From positions 1 through 25,949 of IMG/VR virus record IMGVR_UViG_3300042564_001538: a DNA stretch of 25,949 nucleotides; one strand, 5' to 3'. Both the position numbers and the translations under genes were made by a program. The notes below the pieces were generated by a model, which did not search any database, was not told the origin of the DNA, and was given only the letters and a program-made list of their open reading frames with translations. This document shows, in pieces, positions 13,122 through 19,528 of this stretch. The DNA comes from a virus. The stretch's first letter is position 1. The number at the start of each line of letters is the position of its first letter.

Positions 13122-14910
13122 CTATCTCTTTAACTTTAGTGATATCAATCTCTTTTAACTGACCAATGCGTGAATTGTATTGCTCTTCAGTGATGTCTTC
13201 AAATGGAGCTTGTTGATATGTTCCACCCCAATAAGGTAGTACAGACAAACCATTATAGAACTCACGATTCTCCCACATCCAGTCACCTACAGTCTTCCAC
13301 TCATCTTCCTTAATAGAGATGGTAGCAGATACGTTGTGTGTATTGTCACCATTAACATGTCCTGCATTGATCCAATCAGTAGAGAAATGTTTAACTCTCT
13401 CTAATGTATCAATAGCAGTTTCTGTACGAAGAATAGAATTCTCTGGTGCCTTAACAGGAATACGTACACAGATGGTATCTTGTGGGCGTAACACATCATC
13501 CTCAACTAACTCTGGATGATTCTTCATTAGATACATAGCAATGTCTTCGTTCTTATTGAAACGCATTGTACGTAAATAATAATCGTTATGCCATGCATGA
13601 ATACCTGATGCTGTTCCTAACACTAGTGATGTAGTGCCTGAAGGTTTAACACAACTAATACGAGCTGCCTCATTGATGCCTGTTCTTTCAGAAATCATTT
13701 GGTTAACCTTCTTAGCAATGTGTGCTGCCATCTTCAAGTCATACTTCATGATCTCACCTGATCCAATACCAGTCATACCAATACCCAATAGAGCATCGTG
13801 CTGTGTAGTCTTAGCCCAGATAGGACGTAAGTAATGAAAGTCTGTAAAGCCTGCTTGTAATGTACCAAAGAATGCTGCAGCACCTACACGATTGTTAAGA
13901 TCATACTGGTCTTGTACATCAGATACATTCACTTCACATAGGTTACAGAACTGATATGGACGTAGAGCAATCTCACAACATGGGTTGGTTCCCCAATCTT
14001 TGTTGTTAGTCCAATACAATCCTGGCTCTCCTGATCCTGATGCTTCTACACGCTTCCATAACGCCATGAACTCTTCTTCACTCACTTCTCCACGTTTTAA
14101 TACAGCAGAGTTGTTAGCACGTCCACGTTGTTCGTTAAGTTCCCACCAATTACCATACTTACATGTAATCATCTCTTCATCATCATGATCAAATAGAGAG
14201 ATCATAGCTGAGCGACGAATACCACCAGCTAATACAGAGTTAGCAATGTGACATAAGATATCATGGCAGTCTAGTGGAGATAACTTCTCACCTTCAGCCT
14301 TTCTATCTAACATAGCCTGAACATGTGTAAGACATAACTTCAATGGCTCTGGTCCTGGTGCTTTACCACCAGCTGTAACTAGACGTGCACCTTTCTCACG
14401 AACTGCACGATAGTCAAACTTAGGTAGGAATGATCCTTCAAGATAAGCTTTCATTAACACCTTTACAGCATCAGCCCAGCCCATGATGGAGTCTTCAATT
14501 AAATAAGTACGAGCCTTACCTGGTTTCTTGATTTCAGGTAGTTCAGCTACGTGATGGCGTTGTACAGAATAACCTACACCTGTACCACCTAATAACAAGA
14601 ACATTGCTTCAGAAAAACTATGTAAGCTATCAATAGGAAGATAACAACAGTTGTAAATACGAGCGTTGTTAACTTCAGCAGCAGCACCAGCAAACTGTAG
14701 TGCTCTCATAGAAGGCAAGATCTTCTTGTCTCTAATCATTGGAATAGACTCCTTGATTGACTCCTCTAAATAAGGATACTTCTTAATCATCATAGCCTCA
14801 TAACGACTAATGATTTCATCCCACGTTTCTCTTCTGTTTAGCTCAGGGATGTACTTGGCGTACTTGCTAAACACTGTAATTTTACTCAAGGCTTCTAGTC
14901 CTAAATCCAT
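13060..14910 (-). CDS. nrdJ: Adenosylcobalamin-dependent (class II) ribonucleotide reductase
   Basis: 616 residues, related to the monomeric B12-dependent ribonucleoside-triphosphate reductases (for example Lactobacillus RTPR, about 740 residues). The NPCCEI motif (309-314) gives the thiyl-radical Cys and Glu; FCNLCEVN (321-328) has the partner Cys; LGGTGVGYSVQRHH and KPSGTTSLVLGTASGIHAWH are typical class II/I barrel segments; and the C-terminus CGGGAC (C608, C613) is the CxxxxC pair that re-reduces the active site. No small-subunit (NrdB) gene is present, as expected for class II. It reduces ribonucleotides to deoxyribonucleotides for phage replication and needs host cobalamin. No ATP-cone is visible. 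Promoter and terminator elements lie upstream at 14943-14981. Confidence 0.9.
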   Translation of the reverse strand: MDLGLEALSKITVFSKYAKYIPELNRRETWDEIISRYEAMMIKKYPYLEESIKESIPMIRDKKILPSMRALQFAGAAAEVNNARIYNCCYLPIDSLHSFSEAMFLLLGGTGVGYSVQRHHVAELPEIKKPGKARTYLIEDSIMGWADAVKVLMKAYLEGSFLPKFDYRAVREKGARLVTAGGKAPGPEPLKLCLTHVQAMLDRKAEGEKLSPLDCHDILCHIANSVLAGGIRRSAMISLFDHDDEEMITCKYGNWWELNEQRGRANNSAVLKRGEVSEEEFMALWKRVEASGSGEPGLYWTNNKDWGTNPCCEIALRPYQFCNLCEVNVSDVQDQYDLNNRVGAAAFFGTLQAGFTDFHYLRPIWAKTTQHDALLGIGMTGIGSGEIMKYDLKMAAHIAKKVNQMISERTGINEAARISCVKPSGTTSLVLGTASGIHAWHNDYYLRTMRFNKNEDIAMYLMKNHPELVEDDVLRPQDTICVRIPVKAPENSILRTETAIDTLERVKHFSTDWINAGHVNGDNTHNVSATISIKEDEWKTVGDWMWENREFYNGLSVLPYWGGTYQQAPFEDITEEQYNSRIGQLKEIDITKVKEIDDTVNFNESVACGGGACELV

Positions 14911-14942
14911 GTGTTTGATTGTTTATAAGTTGTTAAAAAAAT

Positions 14943-14972
14943 AAGGGCTACAAATGTATATCTGTAACCCTT
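14943..14972 (-). terminator. Intrinsic terminator after the 15001 gene, overlapping the nrdJ promoter
   Basis: AAGGGCTACA (14943-14952) and TGTAACCCTT (14963-14972) form a stem with one mismatch and a 10-base loop. On the minus strand it is followed by ATTTTTTTAACA. It therefore looks like a terminator for the upstream genes. The -7 promoter element 14951-14958 sits inside the loop and 3' arm. Confidence 0.75.
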
Positions 14973-14981
14973 ACCAAACAA
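14951..14981 (-). promoter_or_regulatory. Bacteroidota-type promoter for nrdJ
   Basis: On the minus strand TTG (14981-14979), 20 bases, then TACATTTG (14958-14951) match TTG-N17-23-TAnnTTTG. Initiation near 14944 would start inside the 3' arm of the terminator, so the new transcript lacks the other arm and cannot form that hairpin. Confidence 0.65.
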
Positions 14982-15000
14982 CCACTTTTAAAAATTAACT

Positions 15001-15405
15001 TTAACTATTTTCCTTATCACTAACTGATTTAGTTAGTGTCTCTTCAAGCTTCTCTATAGCTAGCTCTAAGCCTACTTTATCAGCTTCTTTTCTAGTATGA
15101 AAAACCTTAGGTGAGCTAACACTAGAGTTGTGATCTAGTATAGAATATGTAATACCATCGCTAGCAATATAGCGTGTGACGTTGATAAATATTCCTTTGT
15201 TATCAAAGAACTCTAATAAGTTTCTAGGATTACCATCAATGATGGCACCAATCTTCTCATTATCTATTCCTTGCTCTCTGATGCTATTTTTAAAGTCATC
15301 AGGTAACGCCTCATCTTTTAAAGATTCTAACATTATTTCCAAATAGTAGCTGCATATAAGCTTAGCTACGTTTGGATTCTTTTCTAATAATTCTAATCCT
15401 GTCAT
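15001..15405 (-). CDS. Hypothetical phage protein
   Basis: 134 residues. The first 70 or so are mainly helical (NVAKLICSYYLEIMLESLKD ...); a strand-rich middle (IFINVTRYIASDGITYSILD) and a Lys/Glu-rich helical C-terminus follow. No known family. Its start overlaps the stop of the preceding gene (ATGA at 15402-15405). Last gene of a transcript ending in the hairpin at 14943-14972. Confidence 0.7.
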   Translation of the reverse strand: MTGLELLEKNPNVAKLICSYYLEIMLESLKDEALPDDFKNSIREQGIDNEKIGAIIDGNPRNLLEFFDNKGIFINVTRYIASDGITYSILDHNSSVSSPKVFHTRKEADKVGLELAIEKLEETLTKSVSDKENS

Positions 15406-15959
15406 ACTAATTCAATTTGTTTAACTTTATCCAAATCTAAAACCTCATCTTCATAAACAAAAGTCCTCCAAAGCTCCATATCATCTGTAAAAGATACATC
15501 TAATTTATCTTCCCAGTATTTACGTAGCTCTTCTGACTTGTTGAAGATTCTATATTGTAGAGATATCTCATCTCTACGTAAACCATTGTTTACAACTTTA
15601 ATAACTTTAGTAAATATATTTTGAAAATCTTTAGAAGTTTCAGAATACTTGCCTTGTTTAACAATATCAAAATCTTTCTCCCATTTCTTATTGAGTTGAT
15701 ATACTAAAACAACAAATCCTTCTTCATAATCATAATCATCAATAATATCTTTCGTTCTTTCGTATTCTTTATCTAAGAACTCTCTAAATTTATCAAAATT
15801 GACTGGTTTAAATAAGAGATACACAGCATTTTCATACTGTATATCTCTTCTTACATCTTCTAAATAAGCATTTAGGAAATTATTCTCAGTAAAATCATCT
15901 CTATTGATTTTAAGAGTGGGCACCATAAAAATACTAGTGATTGTCTTCTTTAACTCCAT
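15402..15959 (-). CDS. Hypothetical phage protein
   Basis: 185 residues, acidic and charged (many Asp, Glu and Lys), with alternating helix and strand (VYLLFKPVNFDKFREFLDKE, then EGFVVLVYQLNKKWEKD). No family recognised. One base separates it from the nuclease gene upstream, and it overlaps the next gene by 4 bases, so it is likely part of a nuclease-containing operon and could be a partner or regulator. Confidence 0.7.
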   Translation of the reverse strand: MELKKTITSIFMVPTLKINRDDFTENNFLNAYLEDVRRDIQYENAVYLLFKPVNFDKFREFLDKEYERTKDIIDDYDYEEGFVVLVYQLNKKWEKDFDIVKQGKYSETSKDFQNIFTKVIKVVNNGLRRDEISLQYRIFNKSEELRKYWEDKLDVSFTDDMELWRTFVYEDEVLDLDKVKQIELV

Positions 15960-15960
15960 G

Positions 15961-17031
15961 TTATTCTTTAATATTTACAATACCACTTTTCAAATGATTC
16001 TTGCGAGATATATTCCACACGTCATTCTCAACAGCCCATTTTAAATCATCTATTGTTTCTAGTACGCCTGGATATGTATATCCTTTAAGATCAAAACCAT
16101 CTCTAGCCTGTGTCATGTCTTGTGTATCTAGTGTATAGATGAGTGGACTAAAGTAGTTGGTACTATCACAGACAATAAACCTAGGATATGCTACTTTATA
16201 TCCTGCGTCTACTAACTCTTGAAAGTGGAAGTGACCTGCATGCCAATATAAGAATGCTTGGATGTATGCTCTTCTATAAAGATAATATTCTTTGAAGAAA
16301 CCTTCAACACTCCAAGTACATTTTAGATCATAGATTTGAATTATTTTCTCCTGATGATCTACAATTACCTTATCCATCATACTCTTGAACTTATGACCAT
16401 GTACTTGATAACCCTCTACCTGGAGCTGGTTATACACATCATATCTAGCTGTCTGATCTTGATTGACAATAGCTGCAGTGATAGGATTAGTCTTTAATTC
16501 TGTCACAATTTTTTCACAATTTGTGACATCATTAATGCTAACAACTGTCATGCCTTTACGTCTCACCAACATAATCTCATCAAAGTATGCCTCTGCGTCA
16601 GAGTCTATGAACTTCTTCATGACAGCTTCGTACGCAATCTTGAATCCAGAATCTCTATATGCATCTTGAGCCACATCGTTGAACTCACGAGTTATCTCTC
16701 CTGATGCATTAGTAGCTTCTACCATGTGTTTGTATAGAGCTTCTACAAAATCCAACATTAGTCCTGTTGGTGTAGTTTGACATGTAGATAGATAGAACTT
16801 CTCATCAAACAACTCTGGTTCCATTAGCTTGGTCTCAACCAGTCTGCCCATGATGGCAGCTTTGTTCTCTTCATCGCTAACCTTCTCACCAAGAATATAT
16901 CTCTTGTGATACTTCTTGCGATCCATTGAAAACTCTTTTAGACTAGAAGAGCTATCCATTACGATAGCTCTATAACTTGCTTCTGTTTTAACTGTTCCTT
17001 TAATCATTTCTTTTTTTGTTTTGTGATTCAT
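15961..17031 (-). CDS. PD-(D/E)XK exonuclease (RecB/ExoVIII-like)
   Basis: 356 residues. MGRLVET (61-67) fits the N-terminal G..E helix of RecB-family nucleases. The catalytic core is D220 (MMDKVIVD) followed by IYDLK (D235, K237), i.e. D...DxK, and a QxxxY motif follows in YIQAFLYW (Q258, Y262). This layout is the PDDEXK_1/RecE-type used in phage recombination to resect 5' ends. With RecA and a probable SSB in the same block it likely takes part in recombination-dependent replication or host DNA degradation. Its 5' end overlaps the previous small gene by 32 bases. Confidence 0.83.
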   Translation of the reverse strand: MNHKTKKEMIKGTVKTEASYRAIVMDSSSSLKEFSMDRKKYHKRYILGEKVSDEENKAAIMGRLVETKLMEPELFDEKFYLSTCQTTPTGLMLDFVEALYKHMVEATNASGEITREFNDVAQDAYRDSGFKIAYEAVMKKFIDSDAEAYFDEIMLVRRKGMTVVSINDVTNCEKIVTELKTNPITAAIVNQDQTARYDVYNQLQVEGYQVHGHKFKSMMDKVIVDHQEKIIQIYDLKCTWSVEGFFKEYYLYRRAYIQAFLYWHAGHFHFQELVDAGYKVAYPRFIVCDSTNYFSPLIYTLDTQDMTQARDGFDLKGYTYPGVLETIDDLKWAVENDVWNISRKNHLKSGIVNIKE

Positions 17032-17257
17032 AAAATGCTTCTACTATTTGTTCATGCATTCTCCTTACTTCCATAGGGATACGCTTGAACCACCACCTAA
17101 CTTCTATTTCGTATTCACGACCTTGCTCATCTAATCCTCTAGGATTAACAAGCCAGAAGTTATGTGTCTTGCCATCAAACTCTACTGATCCTTCATACCA
17201 GATTTCTGTGAATGAAGAATTCTTATTGATCGATACTATTGCTTGTTTCTCTTCCAT
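17000..17257 (-). CDS. Hypothetical small phage protein
   Basis: 85 residues with a beta-rich, tryptophan-containing core (FTEIWYEGSVEFDGKTHNFW, EYEIEVRWWFKRIPMEV) and a helical C-terminus. No family identified. The start overlaps the preceding stop as TAATG and the end overlaps the nuclease gene by 32 bases. Confidence 0.7.
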   Translation of the reverse strand: MEEKQAIVSINKNSSFTEIWYEGSVEFDGKTHNFWLVNPRGLDEQGREYEIEVRWWFKRIPMEVRRMHEQIVEAFYESQNKKRND

Positions 17258-17508
17258 TATATTTCATCTATTTTTTTAATTGGATTCCACTTATAAGCAA
17301 ACAGTTCATAACCACCTCCTGAATCTGTTTTACCAATGATTTCATTCTTTAACTGTTCTGGCGTTAAAATCATTACATCCTCTTTATGGATGATTGTAAA
17401 GTTTTCGCCTAACTTATAACATTCCCTAACTTCTTTTGAAGTTAAGTCTGCCCACATTATATCAGAATCCATTTCTGGTTGGTATAACTTCTTTAGTTCC
17501 TTTTGCAT
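17257..17508 (-). CDS. Hypothetical small phage protein
   Basis: 83 residues, with a helical N-terminus and a short strand region (NFTIIHKEDVMILTPEQL). No motif of known function. The first 47 bases overlap the end of the HNH gene, and its stop overlaps the next start as TAATG. An internal ATG at residue 13 (MDSDIMW) would shorten the overlap and is a possible alternative start. Confidence 0.65.
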   Translation of the reverse strand: MQKELKKLYQPEMDSDIMWADLTSKEVRECYKLGENFTIIHKEDVMILTPEQLKNEIIGKTDSGGGYELFAYKWNPIKKIDEI

Positions 17509-17902
17509 CTTTTTCTAATTTTGTTTTAGCATTGTGACATGTTTCACATAATACCTGTAGATTATCTACTTCACAAAACAGCCTCTCAATAAAATCAGGC
17601 AGGTCTTGTGCAGAATTAAGACTTCCTGCTGGGCAAATATGATCCACATTAATCTTCTTATCAGGAAACCAATTCTTACACTGATTACACTGATATTCAA
17701 ACTTCTGTCTCTTCAAAGGTCCTTTGTATGGACGCTTTGCTCTAGATTTAGCTTCAGAGATAGGTTTCCACCATCTTGACTTCTGTCTTAGTGCACTTCT
17801 GATGAAGGACCAAAACGCTGATTCTGTCATGGTACCAGAGTTCCTTGTTTTAGGAACCCTGGACCTTTTAACTGGTATCTTCTTTACTATTCTCTTAGCC
17901 AT
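17462..17902 (-). CDS. HNH endonuclease
   Basis: 146 residues. Very basic N-terminus (about 65 residues), then C72 and C75 (YQCNQC), the catalytic VDHICPAGS (D87, H88), N114 in DNLQVLC, and CETCHNAKT (C119, C122, H123). This is the classic zinc-stabilised HNH fold with a betabeta-alpha-metal active site. Free-standing phage HNH enzymes can be homing endonucleases, packaging-associated nucleases or recombination helpers; here it is the first gene of a probable transcript that includes a PD-(D/E)XK nuclease. A promoter-like element lies just upstream (17921-17928). Confidence 0.85.
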   Translation of the reverse strand: MAKRIVKKIPVKRSRVPKTRNSGTMTESAFWSFIRSALRQKSRWWKPISEAKSRAKRPYKGPLKRQKFEYQCNQCKNWFPDKKINVDHICPAGSLNSAQDLPDFIERLFCEVDNLQVLCETCHNAKTKLEKDAKGTKEVIPTRNGF

Positions 17903-17915
17903 AATGTGTCTTATA

Positions 17916-17943
17916 TGTTACAAATATACATAGAATTGTAACA
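17916..17943 (-). promoter_or_regulatory. Promoter within an inverted repeat, before the HNH gene
   Basis: TGTTACAA (17916-17923) and TTGTAACA (17936-17943) form an 8-bp inverted repeat. On the minus strand TATATTTG (17928-17921) within it matches the -7 element. A TTG at 17955-17953 lies 24 bases upstream, one more than the usual maximum. The repeat and its position echo the nrdJ promoter, where GTTACA and TTTGTA also flank the -7 box. Confidence 0.5.
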
Positions 17944-17947
17944 CTTA

Positions 17948-19435
17948 TTACACAATAACTACACGCCCATCAATTACTTGCTTCATATCTTCAAGACTAG
18001 AGATGATATTCTCTACAGTTTGAGGATTTATAGTAGGGAAATTAAAGTTGTACTTCTTAGCCTCAGCTGCGAATCCTTCTTTAACTTTCTCTGCCAAGTT
18101 ATCAAGCTCCTGGATAGCGTAAGAGTCATCTAGCTGCATAGTATCAAAGTCTAGATCATGTAATATAGATGTAGCCTCGTTACGTGGTACAGTCATGATT
18201 GGTAAATACTCATAACATCTACCCTTATGCTGACCAATACCTACCACCTTCATAGGATTGATTAACACTAACATAGACTGGTCACCACATCCTACATAAT
18301 GAATCTGATCTGCAGTGAAGTGTAAACCTGCTGCTGCACAATCTTGTGTAGACCAGTTACACTCTTCCATAGGCATCTTTACAGGAACGCCTACACGAAT
18401 GTCGAACGTCTTAGTCCAATCATCTGTGAAACGATTCTCTGCACGATTAGGTAGATCAAGATATAACTGTGTCAAGTTACCAATGTTCTGACCATGGTTT
18501 ATAGACCACGTTCTAGTCTCAGTATACTCATCAACATCTCCTGCACCTTCACAGTTAGGACACTCTACCCACTCATAGCTATCATTCTCCTCATTCCAAT
18601 CATCACCTTCCCATCCACCTTCTCCTAAGCACTCTGGACATGTTGTAGTTGTAAGAGTTTCCTCTTCAAACAAATCATCCTCATGTACAAGCTTGTAATC
18701 ACCATTCTGTAAGAACACTTCATACTTATCAGGACTCTTCTTCCATACAGCTTTCACCTTGTTATAGCTATTGCTTACAAAGTGTACAAGCTCTGCACCA
18801 CCATGTAATGTAACTACGTTACGCAATGCAACAAAGAAACCTTGCTTAGTGATTCTGAAGCTATTGTCTTTCAAGAAGCGAAACAACTCATCAGCTACCT
18901 CAGCACGTGGATTCAAGCAGCACCACATCCAGAAACGCTTTAAGCCTTCCCAACGCTCTGCATTTTCATTAGTCATAGGTGCATCAATTAACATGATGAA
19001 TTCTTCAATTAATAACTGAGGCATACTGCGATCAATGCCAATCATGTATAAAGCACCATCACGCTCTTCAAACTCATCATCACAATGGTCTAATAATGTT
19101 TTAACACCTTCTGCTAATGCTGCGTTACGTCTAACTTCTTCTTCTATCTTACGCTTCTCTTGTAAACCTTCAGAAGAACTACAGATAGCAAACAATTCTT
19201 CTTCCCACTCTGCTCCACGAGCAAGGTTGAAGTGATCAATTGTAGCTGGATGCTTACTGATGATACTACCATCGTTTAAGATGACAGTAAGTACATCATT
19301 TACAAACTTGATATTGGAGTATGGTTTATCATACTGCTTCTCAAGACTAGGACCTGTTGACTCAACCAACATGTCTAACACTGCCTTATCACGATCTAAT
19401 AAGGACTTGAAGAACTCTAAACTTGACTTGTTCAT
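17948..19435 (-). CDS. rIIB: RIIB-like protein with DnaJ-type zinc-finger insert
   Basis: 495 residues. The central part (LIEEFIMLID... then FRITKQGFFVALRNVV, GDYKLVHED) and the late GLHFTADQIHYVGCGDQSML, VLINPMKVVGIG and KGRCYEYL segments match phage RIIB-like proteins, which are longer here than T4 RIIB (about 310). Between them lies CPECLGEGG (C266, C269) and CPNCEGAGD (C292, C295), two CxxCxGxG repeats as in the DnaJ zinc finger, an insertion worth noting. RIIA/RIIB in T4 are membrane-associated proteins needed to overcome lambda Rex exclusion. The rIIA-like gene is immediately upstream on the same strand, as in T4. A perfect 12-bp hairpin separates them. Confidence 0.83.
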   Translation of the reverse strand: MNKSSLEFFKSLLDRDKAVLDMLVESTGPSLEKQYDKPYSNIKFVNDVLTVILNDGSIISKHPATIDHFNLARGAEWEEELFAICSSSEGLQEKRKIEEEVRRNAALAEGVKTLLDHCDDEFEERDGALYMIGIDRSMPQLLIEEFIMLIDAPMTNENAERWEGLKRFWMWCCLNPRAEVADELFRFLKDNSFRITKQGFFVALRNVVTLHGGAELVHFVSNSYNKVKAVWKKSPDKYEVFLQNGDYKLVHEDDLFEEETLTTTTCPECLGEGGWEGDDWNEENDSYEWVECPNCEGAGDVDEYTETRTWSINHGQNIGNLTQLYLDLPNRAENRFTDDWTKTFDIRVGVPVKMPMEECNWSTQDCAAAGLHFTADQIHYVGCGDQSMLVLINPMKVVGIGQHKGRCYEYLPIMTVPRNEATSILHDLDFDTMQLDDSYAIQELDNLAEKVKEGFAAEAKKYNFNFPTINPQTVENIISSLEDMKQVIDGRVVIV

Positions 19436-19452
19436 TTTTGTGATTGTTTGTA

Positions 19453-19490
19453 AGAATGTCCAGTAAATTACACAATAAACTGGACATTCT
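19453..19490 (-). promoter_or_regulatory. Perfect hairpin in the rIIA-rIIB gap
   Basis: AGAATGTCCAGT (19453-19464) and ACTGGACATTCT (19479-19490) are a perfect 12-bp inverted repeat with a 14-base AT-rich loop. On the minus strand no U run follows, only TACAAACAATCAC before the rIIB ATG at 19435. It could be a weak terminator, a processing site, a translational regulator in the rIIB leader, or an operator. Confidence 0.6.
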
Positions 19491-19528
19491 CAAGTTGAAA
19501 ATACTATTTAATTAATTGATAATCAGGA

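Noticed and set aside
13060-14910. Stop codon recoding (TAG as Gln), as in some crAss-like phages
   Set aside because: TAG ends nrdJ, the 5877-6110 gene and the 50-residue gene at natural protein ends, and no gene needs TAG read-through.
17947-19478. 12-base repeat ATTACACAATAA at 17947-17958 and 19467-19478, around rIIB
   Set aside because: Repeats of this length are expected by chance in AT-rich DNA of this size, and the first copy codes for the RIIB C-terminus.
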